A DNA stretch of 7,494 bases, from the NCBI GenBank assembly GCA_013001485.1, contig JABDMN010000157.1, positions 1-7,494 on the forward strand. Direction: 5' to 3'. Shown here one piece after another: positions 1 through 4,718 of the stretch. This stretch comes from Acidimicrobiia bacterium. Lineage in GTDB: Bacteria; Actinomycetota; Acidimicrobiia; Spongiisociales; UBA5794. The notes below the pieces were generated by a model. That model did not search any database, had not been told where the DNA came from, and worked only from the letters and a program-made list of their open reading frames with translations. A program made the translations under genes and the position numbers. Each line of letters starts with the position of its first letter. The stretch's first letter is position 1.

Positions 1-233
1 CGCCGTCTCGGCATCGGGGTGACGAGCATCATCAGACGGAGCTTCTCGGTGGCTGCTGCCATCGCAGCCATCGTCACCCAGGGGTCGCCAACCTCGTTGC
101 CCTTCCATACATAGATGTGGTCCCACAGTGAGATGCCGTCCCAGCCTGCCCGCTCTATGGCGGCTGCGAACTCGGCGGCGACTGACGGGTCGGCCCAGCG
201 ACCGAAGTTGGGAATGTCAACAGCGAACTTCAT
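1..233 (-). CDS. Luciferase-like flavin-dependent oxidoreductase, N-terminal part
   Basis: The first 77 residues of a gene that starts with ATG at 233 and runs off the left edge. The protein begins MKFAVDIPNFGRWADPS. It has an AGWDGISLWDHI stretch (about residues 29-40), then DPWVTMAAMAAATEKLRLM and LVTPMPRR. This is the N-terminal beta-alpha pattern of the bacterial luciferase-like monooxygenase (LLM) superfamily, TIM-barrel enzymes that use FMN or F420H2. The cofactor and substrate cannot be told from this part; the F420-type neighbours make F420 plausible but unproven. It is divergent from the SRPBCC gene at 303. There is no Shine-Dalgarno sequence before the ATG, and a weak -10 box sits 7 nt upstream, so the mRNA may be leaderless. 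The missing C-terminal part prevents a subfamily call. Confidence 0.88.
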   Translation of the reverse strand, partial: MKFAVDIPNFGRWADPSVAAEFAAAIERAGWDGISLWDHIYVWKGNEVGDPWVTMAAMAAATEKLRLMMLVTPMPRR

Positions 234-240
234 AGGCCCA

Positions 241-246
241 GTTCTA
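241..246 (-). promoter_or_regulatory. Possible -10 box (TAGAAC) of the luciferase-like gene
   Basis: On the minus strand TAGAAC is followed by 7 nt and then the ATG at 233. This is close to the leaderless layout seen at other genes of the window, but the last base is C instead of T and no -35 box is evident. Weak candidate. Confidence 0.3.
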
Positions 247-302
247 GTGGAATGAAGCTCGCCGCCGGCCGGTTCCCCGACTCAGTGACCAGAAGGAGCA
301 GC

Positions 303-755
303 ATGGGCAAGTTCTCGATCTCGACCACCATCGATCGTCCTCGACGCGAGGTGTGGGAGGCACTCGCCGATCTCGGATCGATCGAGGTGTGGAACCCCGG
401 GGTCGTCAAGTCCTACTGGACGTCCGAACACCGCGAAGGCCTCGGCGCCGCTCGCCATTGCACCCTCAAGCCGTTCGGGACAGTCGAGGAGCGAGCCACC
501 GCCTGGGACCACGAGGAGCGCTTGACGATCGACATCCACGAGCACACCAAGATGCCGTTCAACCGCGCTGAGGCCGACTTCGTCCTTTCCGATGACGGCG
601 CCGGGACTCGGGTTGACCTCAACTACAGCTACCACATGAAGTACGGGCCGATCGGCCCGGTGCTCGACCGGTTTGCCGTTCGCAAGCAGATGATCAGGGG
701 TCTCAGTGGCTTGCTCAAGGGCCTGAAGCGCCACGTCGAGCAGGCCAACGCCTGA
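303..755 (+). CDS. SRPBCC family (polyketide cyclase/START-like) protein
   Basis: 150 aa. It opens with FSISTTIDRPRREVWEALAD followed by an EVWNPGVVKS segment (residues 28-37), the usual beta1-alpha1 signature of the SRPBCC/Polyketide_cyc2 helix-grip fold. Alternating strands (residues 50-110) and a long C-terminal helix (about 115-148) complete the fold. Length is typical. The family binds hydrophobic ligands in a central cavity; ligand and reaction here are unknown. The start at 303 is chosen over an in-frame ATG at 252 because AGAAGGAG lies at 291-298, just upstream, and because homology begins here. The gene is divergent from the luciferase-like gene. Its last 20 nt recur at the end of the next gene (1285-1304). 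Confidence 0.88.
   Translation: MGKFSISTTIDRPRREVWEALADLGSIEVWNPGVVKSYWTSEHREGLGAARHCTLKPFGTVEERATAWDHEERLTIDIHEHTKMPFNRAEADFVLSDDGAGTRVDLNYSYHMKYGPIGPVLDRFAVRKQMIRGLSGLLKGLKRHVEQANA
736..755 (+). repeat. 20-nt repeat, copy 1 (3' end of SRPBCC gene)
   Basis: The sequence TCGAGCAGGCCAACGCCTGA ends exactly with the stop codon of the SRPBCC gene. It matches 1285-1304 at 19 of 20 positions, in the same reading frame (EQANA-stop here, EQANT-stop there). Confidence 0.8.
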
Positions 756-899
756 GGAACCCCCGTTTCTCGGCCAGCCAACCCCTAGAGCCAGCCCACC
801 TCGGCCTACGACCCGGGCTTCCCTGCCGAGAGGCCCTGGTCGGTGGGGGCCGGATCGGGTCCACTGCTCACGAGGCAACGAGCAACTCCGGAGTGGTCC

Positions 900-1304
900 A
901 TGAGCGAACCGAGCCCGTACCCGTTGTTCGATGCAGAGCAGGTGCTGACAAGCGAGAGCCTTGATGCTCTCAGCGAGTACCTCGACCGGCGACTCAGAAT
1001 CCACGTCACCGCCATCGCCATCAGCGCAACCGCCCTGCTGGCTGCCTTTCGGTGGATGCTGTCCCGGGCCGCTCGTGATCGCGTAACGGTCGACGGAACC
1101 CGATGGACCAGAGTCCACACCCTGACGGCGTCGGGTCCGACGGATCGACACTTCGTTGTTGATCCAGGGACAGGATCGATCACGTTCGGCGATGGTGAAC
1201 ACGGGGCAGCGGTCCCCCCCGGGGCCCGCATCGAGGCGAACTACCGCCTTTGTTGTCGACCGGGCCGGCTTGAAACAACAGAATTCGAGCAGGCCAACAC
1301 CTGA
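900..1304 (+). CDS. Small protein with phage-baseplate-like GTRW/FGDG module
   Basis: 134 aa. Residues 1-30 are acidic and helical (LTSESLDALSEYLDRRL). Residues 34-53 form a hydrophobic stretch (IHVTAIAISATALLAAFRWM) that could be a membrane or packing helix. Residues 62-115 read VTVDGTRWTRVHTL, SGPTDRHFVVDPGTGSITF, then FGDGEHGAAVPPGARIEANYR. From memory this strongly resembles the strand-rich module (GxxWtrVdsL...FGDGvhGarPP...YR) of putative baseplate assembly proteins (gpJ-related) in phage tails and contractile injection systems. Those proteins are several hundred residues long and continue after YR with a glycine-rich segment; here the protein ends 18 residues later. No other tail gene lies nearby. 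The start is ATG at 900 with GGAG at 890-893. It may be a free-standing domain or a decayed fragment. Function unknown. Confidence 0.7.
   Translation: MSEPSPYPLFDAEQVLTSESLDALSEYLDRRLRIHVTAIAISATALLAAFRWMLSRAARDRVTVDGTRWTRVHTLTASGPTDRHFVVDPGTGSITFGDGEHGAAVPPGARIEANYRLCCRPGRLETTEFEQANT
1285..1304 (+). repeat. 20-nt repeat, copy 2 (3' end of baseplate-like gene)
   Basis: TCGAGCAGGCCAACACCTGA, including the TGA stop, differs from 736-755 at a single base. Similarity does not extend downstream, and I see none that is convincing upstream. Confidence 0.8.
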
Positions 1305-1360
1305 CAACTGAGCCTGAGCCGGGAGTCCTTGTTCCCTAGACGGCGCATCCCCGGCCTCCG

Positions 1361-1366
1361 TACCGT
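1361..1366 (+). promoter_or_regulatory. Candidate -10 box (TACCGT) of the DDN-family gene
   Basis: TACCGT fits the actinobacterial TANNNT consensus. It would place the transcript start near 1373, leaving a short leader that contains the AAGGGG ribosome binding site at 1381-1386 (5 nt before ATG 1392). No convincing -35 box was seen. Confidence 0.4.
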
Positions 1367-1391
1367 GGTCTTCTGAGATGAAGGGGACACA

Positions 1392-1856
1392 ATGACCGCA
1401 GAGACACAGAAGCCGGCGCGCTTGCCACCACGGTGGATCGTCAAGGCAGCGTGGAAGTTTCACCGCGGGCTCTACAAGATGACCGGTGGCCGGTTCGGGC
1501 TGCGGAAGGCGACCGACGACAAGTGGGGAATGATGCGGCTCACTGTCACAGGTCGTCGCAGCGGTCAGGAACGAACAGTCATCCTCGGCTACTACGAGGA
1601 CGGCGACAACCTCGTCACCATGGCCATGAACGGTTGGGGTGGGCCTGAGCCGGCGTGGTGGCTGAACCTCCAGGCGAACCCGGATGCCAGCGTCGAGCTG
1701 GGCGGCCGCAAAAACCGACCGGTGACCGGGCGAGCAGCCGTTGGTGAAGAACGCGACCGGTTGTGGGACCGCTGGCGCCACTACGACAAGAACCTCGACG
1801 AGTACGCCGCCCGCCGGCCTGAGGAGACCGCAGTCGTCATGCTGGAACCCCGCTAG
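1392..1856 (+). CDS. Nitroreductase family deazaflavin (F420)-dependent oxidoreductase
   Basis: 154 aa, DDN/PF04075-like split-barrel fold. Family features in order: LTVTGRRSGQERTVILGYYE (residues 50-69), where the basic GRRSG loop is expected to hold the F420 phosphate; GDNLVTMAMNGWGG (71-84); PAWWLNLQANPDASVEL (87-103), the usual P-x-W-x-x-N-L-x-A-N-P motif; and a closing RRPEETAVVMLEPR. Known members, such as mycobacterial Ddn, transfer hydride from F420H2 to quinones or nitro compounds; the substrate here is unknown. ATG 1392 has a good ribosome binding site (AAGGGG). The next gene (VOC, 1915) has its own promoter in the 58-nt gap. A second, diverged paralogue lies at 2330-2743. Confidence 0.92.
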   Translation: MTAETQKPARLPPRWIVKAAWKFHRGLYKMTGGRFGLRKATDDKWGMMRLTVTGRRSGQERTVILGYYEDGDNLVTMAMNGWGGPEPAWWLNLQANPDASVELGGRKNRPVTGRAAVGEERDRLWDRWRHYDKNLDEYAARRPEETAVVMLEPR

Positions 1857-1902
1857 GCCCAGGTCCGGACGCACCAGCCCGACGGACCAGCAACCGCATC
1901 GA

Positions 1903-1908
1903 TACGAT
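1903..1908 (+). promoter_or_regulatory. Leaderless -10 box (TACGAT) of the VOC gene at 1915
   Basis: TACGAT, then 6 nt, then ATG at 1915. No Shine-Dalgarno sequence is present. This is the standard spacing for a leaderless actinobacterial mRNA whose first base is the A of ATG. The same TANNNT-N6-ATG layout occurs at four other genes of the window. Confidence 0.65.
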
Positions 1909-1914
1909 CAAGCC

Positions 1915-2280
1915 ATGACCGATCACGGAACCATCGCCGGTGTCATGCTCGACACGGTCGACCTCGAAACCACCACCGTCTTCTGGAGCGCTCTGCTCGG
2001 GCTCGACGTGATTCATCGCGACCAACGCTACGTCTACCTCGCCAAGCCCGGTGAAGGTGGGCTCCATCTGGCCTTCCAACTCGTACCAGAGGAGAAGGTT
2101 ACGAAGAACCGGATGCACCTCGACATCGAGGTCCCCGACCGCGAGGCCTTCGCCGAGAGGTTGGTGGCGATGGGGGGTTCGGTGATCACCGAGAACCAGG
2201 AAGGCGAGCTTCCGGTGTGGAATGTGATGGCCGACCCGCTCGGCAACGAATTCTGCATCTATTCGAGAAAGAACGCCTGA
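1915..2280 (+). CDS. VOC (glyoxalase/bleomycin-resistance fold) protein, Glyoxalase_6-like
   Basis: 121 aa. The N-terminal half has MLDTVDLETTTVFWSALLGL (residues 11-30), the family's strand plus FW-x-x-LLGL helix. Then come GGLHLAFQLVPEE (48-60) and NRMHLDIEVPD (65-75). The C-terminal strand reads VWNVMADPLGNEFCIYSR (101-118). The layout fits the small actinobacterial Glyoxalase_6 type. H68 and E112 sit where metal ligands of VOC enzymes usually lie, so a metal-dependent reaction is possible, but the substrate is unknown. ATG 1915 is chosen because the fold begins here and TACGAT lies 6 nt upstream; the reading frame is open further upstream without homology. The stop codon is the loop of the hairpin at 2264-2294. 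Confidence 0.9.
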   Translation: MTDHGTIAGVMLDTVDLETTTVFWSALLGLDVIHRDQRYVYLAKPGEGGLHLAFQLVPEEKVTKNRMHLDIEVPDREAFAERLVAMGGSVITENQEGELPVWNVMADPLGNEFCIYSRKNA

Positions 2281-2294
2281 GGCGTTCTTCCTCG
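2264..2294 (+). terminator. Hairpin terminator over the stop codon of the VOC gene
   Basis: A 9-bp perfect stem AAGAACGCC / GGCGTTCTT (2269-2277 with 2281-2289) has the TGA stop as its three-base loop. After one A-C mismatch the stem extends by CGAG / CTCG, giving 13 pairs in all. It lies between convergent genes. The 3' side is only moderately T-rich (GTTCTTCCTC) with no proper T tract, so it may act as a strong hairpin or 3' end rather than a textbook intrinsic terminator. Confidence 0.65.
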
Positions 2295-2296
2295 TG

Positions 2297-2317
2297 GTCG
2301 CCAGTCGCCAGTCGCCA
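2297..2317. repeat. Three tandem copies of GTCGCCA
   Basis: Three perfect head-to-tail copies of the 7-mer GTCGCCA sit between the two hairpins of the convergent gene pair. A short slippage-prone repeat in non-coding sequence, with no evident function. Confidence 0.8.
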
Positions 2318-2335
2318 GCTAGCCGGCCGCTAGCT
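2317..2335 (-). terminator. Hairpin over the stop codon of the minus-strand DDN gene
   Basis: A perfect 7-bp inverted repeat AGCTAGC / GCTAGCT surrounds the five bases CGGCC and overlaps the TAG stop (2332-2330) of the minus-strand gene. There is no T tract. Its placement mirrors the hairpin at 2264-2294, which suggests a paired 3'-end structure; a 7-bp arm alone could occur by chance. Confidence 0.4.
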
Positions 2336-2743
2336 CTGGATTCGTTCTAGGACTACCACGGGGATCTCGCGGTCGGCCTTGGCTTCGTAGTCGGCGAAGA
2401 AGGACAACGCTTCCTTCTGGCGGGACCAGATGGCATCGCGCTCATCACCCATCACGGTGCGGGCGTGAGCGGCGAACTTCTCGGTACCGACCTCGACCTC
2501 GACCTGTGGATTGGCCTCGATGTTGAGGTACCAATGCGGGTGGCTGGGGGCGCCGCCCTTGGAGGCGAAGATGGCGACGTTGCCATCGTCGAGCGGCTGA
2601 TAGGCGAGCGGAGCCACTCGCGTGATCCCGGACTTGGCCCCGGTGTGGTGCAGCAGCAGAAGCGGGATGTTCTCGAAGAACCCACCCACCTTGCCTGCGT
2701 TGGACCTGAACTCTTCGATGACTTTGGCGTTGCGATCTGACAT
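2330..2743 (-). CDS. Nitroreductase family deazaflavin (F420)-dependent oxidoreductase
   Basis: 137 aa, a canonical member of the family. It starts MSDRNAKVIEEFRSNAGKVGG, followed by LLLLHHTGAKSGITRVAPLA (residues 28-47; GAKSG is the cofactor phosphate loop). Next are VAIFASKGGAPSHPHWYLNI (56-75), ANPQVEVEVG, GDERDAIWSRQ (99-109), and the end REIPVVVLERIQS. This is a closer match to the family pattern than the paralogue at 1392. It should bind F420; the substrate is unknown. ATG 2743 is chosen where homology begins. No Shine-Dalgarno sequence is visible, and only a poor -10 resemblance lies upstream. The gene is convergent with the VOC gene at 1915 and divergent from the VOC gene at 2888, sharing a 144-nt promoter region. 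Confidence 0.94.
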   Translation of the reverse strand: MSDRNAKVIEEFRSNAGKVGGFFENIPLLLLHHTGAKSGITRVAPLAYQPLDDGNVAIFASKGGAPSHPHWYLNIEANPQVEVEVGTEKFAAHARTVMGDERDAIWSRQKEALSFFADYEAKADREIPVVVLERIQS

Positions 2744-2857
2744 GGATGAGGTAACGGCCCGAACCGCCCGCCTATTCCGCCTCACGACGGGACGTCGGCA
2801 TCTTGCGAGACGCACTACCCAACTCCGCGACCCGGGCCGACCCCGCAATCCCGCGCG

Positions 2858-2863
2858 TATGGT
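2858..2863 (+). promoter_or_regulatory. Candidate -10 box (TATGGT) of the VOC gene at 2888
   Basis: TATGGT fits TANNNT and would start transcription near 2870, just ahead of the purine-rich ribosome binding site AGAGAGGGG at 2875-2883. The -35 region is GC-rich and not recognisable. Confidence 0.4.
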
Positions 2864-2887
2864 TGAACGAGCCAAGAGAGGGGTTCT

Positions 2888-3259
2888 ATGCAGGTGATGG
2901 CGATGCTGCCCGCTGCTGACGTTGGCCGGGCGAAGGACTGGTACCACAGGATGTTGGATCTGACTCCTGTGGAGGAAACCGAGAATGGAGATGCCTGGTT
3001 CGAGACGGGTGGCACCAAGTTCCTGGTGTACGGATCGGCGTTCGCTGGTGCCAATCAGGCGACCGCGGCATCGGTCGCCGTTGACGATTTCGAAGCGACG
3101 ATCTCTGTCCTCAAGAGTCGCGGGGCGACCTTCGAGGATTACGACTTCGGAGACGAATTGCGGACGGTCGACGGCGTGTTCACCACTCCCGAAGGTGACA
3201 TGGTTGCCTGGTTGAAGGACTCCGAGGGAAACATCCTCGCAATCATGAAGCCCGCCTAG
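2888..3259 (+). CDS. VOC family protein without visible metal ligands
   Basis: 123 aa. It opens MQVMAMLPAADVGRAKDWYH, then RMLDLTPVEETENGDAWFET, the first beta-alpha-beta unit of the vicinal oxygen chelate fold. The second unit runs from ASVAVDDFEATISVLKSRGA (residues 61-80) to TTPEGDMVAWLKDSEGNILA (99-118). The usual His/Glu metal ligands are not evident, so a binding role (resistance-type or sensor-like VOC) is as likely as catalysis. The start has AGAGAGGGG 4 nt upstream. It is divergent from the DDN-family gene at 2330-2743, a pairing that may mean joint regulation. It is clearly different in sequence from the other VOC gene. Confidence 0.88.
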   Translation: MQVMAMLPAADVGRAKDWYHRMLDLTPVEETENGDAWFETGGTKFLVYGSAFAGANQATAASVAVDDFEATISVLKSRGATFEDYDFGDELRTVDGVFTTPEGDMVAWLKDSEGNILAIMKPA

Positions 3260-3285
3260 AAGTCGACGGCCACGTCAAGTCGAGG

Positions 3286-3303
3286 GAGTGAGTGAGTGAG
3301 TGA
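3286..3303. repeat. GAGT tetranucleotide repeat, 4.5 copies
   Basis: Four perfect GAGT units plus GA, starting 27 nt after the stop of the VOC gene. It lies in a 102-nt non-coding gap between convergent genes and is flanked by two GTCGAC hexamers (3262-3267 and 3308-3313). It does not touch a reading frame, so phase variation of a protein is not expected. Confidence 0.8.
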
Positions 3304-3361
3304 TCCCGTCGACACGTAGTTGACACCACTGACAGCGATGGCGGCCATCTTCAGGGGACGT

Positions 3362-3598
3362 TCAGTCGGTGAACCAAACTCCGTCCGTAGAGTCCTCGAG
3401 GACCTCAGCCAGTTCTTCGGTGACGCTGAGGTCGCCTTCCTCGTTGGTGAAGTCGGCGAACGTCATGGTGCTGCGGGGTGGGGTGATTCTGGCCACACAA
3501 TGGCCGTCATCCATGATGGCGAAGTGCTCGCCTTCCTTGGCCCGTTTGATGAACAACGAGACGTCGGCGGCGAGGTCTTTGAGGGTTATCTGCTTCAT
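3362..3598 (-). CDS. Phd/YefM-type antitoxin, apparently orphan
   Basis: 78 aa. MKQITLKDLAADVSLFIKRA (1-20) followed by KEGEHFAIMDDGHCVARITP (21-40) matches the N-terminal DNA-binding fold of Phd/YefM antitoxins (typically MkxIsxxelrxxls...veeGexvxItrxGxpvArl). The acidic tail (residues 45-78, ending STDGVWFTD) would be the toxin-binding part. In such systems the toxin (Doc, YoeB or a PIN nuclease) usually follows at once. Here only 102 nt of non-coding sequence follow before a convergent gene, so no partner is present. ATG 3598 is preferred over an in-frame GTG at 3631: homology starts at MKQ, and TACGGT-N6-ATG gives a leaderless promoter. Autoregulation is likely, with a palindrome at 3612-3622. 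Confidence 0.8.
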   Translation of the reverse strand: MKQITLKDLAADVSLFIKRAKEGEHFAIMDDGHCVARITPPRSTMTFADFTNEEGDLSVTEELAEVLEDSTDGVWFTD

Positions 3599-3604
3599 GG
3601 CGCG

Positions 3605-3610
3605 ACCGTA
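3605..3610 (-). promoter_or_regulatory. Leaderless -10 box (TACGGT) of the antitoxin gene
   Basis: On the minus strand TACGGT is followed by 6 nt and the ATG at 3598, without a Shine-Dalgarno sequence. This layout fixes the start codon. The adjacent palindrome at 3612-3622 lies in the -10/-35 spacer. Confidence 0.6.
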
Positions 3611-3611
3611 C

Positions 3612-3622
3612 GGAGTAACTCC
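3612..3622. promoter_or_regulatory. Palindrome GGAGTAACTCC, candidate antitoxin operator
   Basis: GGAGT-A-ACTCC is a perfect inverted repeat with 5-bp arms, one base upstream of the antitoxin -10 box. Phd/YefM antitoxins repress their own promoters by binding short palindromes at such positions. A palindrome this short occurs by chance several times in a window this size, so the case rests on position. Confidence 0.4.
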
Positions 3623-3660
3623 TGCAAGCACTAGGGCCGCTGTGCTCTAGGCGAAGGGCC

Positions 3661-4110
3661 TCAAGCGATCGTGACTCGCCCGGCGAGCGAAGCGATCAGC
3701 TGGTCGGCGTCATCGGTACCAAGCCGGACGTTGCGGCCCTCCCGCATCTCGAATTCGACGGCGTCAAGACCCCACACGTTCCACAAGATGCCACCTGGGT
3801 ACCAACGGATTCCGAACCCGTACCACCACTTGTTGCGAACGATCCGTGCCGAGCCGACATCGCCCAAAGTGACGCTGGTCCGGGGCCAACCGAACCCGAA
3901 AGCAGCTTTGGCGACCGAGTCGTCGACTGTGACCGTGAGACGGCTGAACACGATGGCGATTGGCACCAGGATCACCGCCATGACAACGGCGACGACGAGA
4001 GCCGGCCACTCGCCGCTGATGATCCCGACGCCTGCCACGAGCACCAGCATGAGCCCAACGATCACCGGGATCACGGGTGGAGCGATCTGAGTTTTCTCGT
4101 AGACGTTCAC
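3661..4110 (-). CDS. Membrane protein: two TM helices and a PH-like tail, function unknown
   Basis: 149 aa. Two hydrophobic helices (about residues 12-32 and 36-56) form a hairpin, followed by a strand-rich cytoplasmic domain. That domain contains SRLTVTVDDSVAKAAFGFGW, VTLGDVGSARIVRNKWWYGF, GIRWYPGGILWNVWGLDAVE and a closing FEMREGRNVRLGTDDADQLI. This resembles widespread small bacterial proteins with a PH-like domain (strand pattern plus NxWWYGxGIR and GLDAVE motifs); no biochemical role is known to me. The start is GTG at 4110. Its first bases overlap the TGA of the upstream DinB-like gene (GTGA, 4110-4107), which indicates translational coupling and explains the lack of a separate ribosome binding site. 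The longer open frame up to 4266 overlaps that gene and has no homology. Confidence 0.8.
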   Translation of the reverse strand: MNVYEKTQIAPPVIPVIVGLMLVLVAGVGIISGEWPALVVAVVMAVILVPIAIVFSRLTVTVDDSVAKAAFGFGWPRTSVTLGDVGSARIVRNKWWYGFGIRWYPGGILWNVWGLDAVEFEMREGRNVRLGTDDADQLIASLAGRVTIA

Positions 4111-4577
4111 AGCGCGGCCACCGTTCGACCGATCTGCTCGAGATGGGCATTGCAGTGGTTGACGTAGATGCCGAGCAGGTCCTCGGCACTCAGATCGCCG
4201 TCTTTGGTGTGTACACCCACTCGCCGCCATCCGTCCTCGTCGAGCACCTCGAAGCTGTCCATCCATCGTTGGTGGAGCCCGTCGAGGATCTGGAAGGTGG
4301 CGGCTAGATCGGCATTCGTGGCGTCGGGCAACTCACCCCACCGATCCTCGGCGTAGGCCTTCAGCGGAGGCCGGTCCTCGGTGAGGAGCAGCTTGAGTCG
4401 CACGTAACTGTTGATGTGCGAATCGGCGCAGTGGTGAATGTTCTGAGCCACGCTCCACTCCCCCGGGATGGGCCGAGCTGTCAGCTGGGCATCGGTGAGA
4501 GTCGCTGCGATCTGGCGGAGCTCGTCTGGGAAACGGCGGATGCGGGCGATGCCGGCGGCACGGTCTTCTGGAGTCAT
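4107..4577 (-). CDS. DinB-like four-helix protein (YfiT/DinB_2 type)
   Basis: 156 aa. Residues 30-62 contain ARPIPGEWSVAQNIHHCADS, the signature region of the DinB/YfiT superfamily, and the last helix has YVNHCNAHLEQIGR (138-151). Three histidines placed as in family members (H49, H141, H145) are the likely metal ligands. Related proteins bind Zn or Ni, and some are thiol S-transferases or maleylpyruvate isomerase-like enzymes; the substrate here cannot be told. It is the first gene of a two-gene operon, overlapping the membrane protein gene by 4 nt. ATG 4577 lacks a Shine-Dalgarno sequence, but TAGCCT lies 6 nt upstream, so the mRNA is probably leaderless. Confidence 0.9.
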   Translation of the reverse strand: MTPEDRAAGIARIRRFPDELRQIAATLTDAQLTARPIPGEWSVAQNIHHCADSHINSYVRLKLLLTEDRPPLKAYAEDRWGELPDATNADLAATFQILDGLHQRWMDSFEVLDEDGWRRVGVHTKDGDLSAEDLLGIYVNHCNAHLEQIGRTVAAL

Positions 4578-4583
4578 GGGAGA

Positions 4584-4589
4584 AGGCTA
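4584..4589 (-). promoter_or_regulatory. Leaderless -10 box (TAGCCT) of the DinB/PH-like operon
   Basis: On the minus strand TAGCCT, 6 nt, then ATG at 4577. The inverted repeat at 4596-4615 covers the region where the -35 box and spacer would lie. Confidence 0.6.
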
Positions 4590-4595
4590 CCGGCG

Positions 4596-4615
4596 ACGCT
4601 CCCATCGAGGAGCGT
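4596..4615. promoter_or_regulatory. Inverted repeat ACGCTCC-N6-GGAGCGT, possible operator
   Basis: Perfect 7-bp arms separated by 6 nt, placed just upstream of the DinB operon -10 box in the divergent gap shared with the gene at 4719. Geometry fits a dimeric repressor site. Arms of this length arise by chance roughly once per kilobase, so it is a position-based candidate only. Confidence 0.3.
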
Positions 4616-4718
4616 GTCCAAGAAGCCCACGAAGTAGGCCTCGCCGACCACAAGGCATCTCGTCTCTAGGCAGGACCTCGAAAGGGTGATAAGCCATAGG
4701 TGAGGGAAGGAGGGTCCC

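Noticed and set aside
768..831. TCTCGGC / GCCGAGA inverted repeat between the SRPBCC and baseplate-like genes
   Set aside because: 7-bp arms separated by a 50-nt loop are expected by chance, and nothing else supports a structure.
282..1874. A 530-codon open frame on the minus strand across three plus-strand genes
   Set aside because: It lies antisense to three genes with recognisable domains, and its translation has no domain pattern. Long antisense frames are common in GC-rich DNA.
3320..3634. 104-codon plus-strand open frame, with a TTGACA hexamer at 3320-3325
   Set aside because: It is antisense to the Phd/YefM-type gene, has no recognisable domain, and no -10 box follows the TTGACA at normal spacing.
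3627..3646. AGCAC / GTGCT inverted repeat after the membrane protein gene, as a terminator
   Set aside because: It has only a 5-bp stem with a 10-nt loop and no T tract, which is expected by chance.
3671..4090. 139-codon plus-strand open frame
   Set aside because: It mirrors the membrane protein gene, is Thr/Pro/Ser-rich and has no family features.
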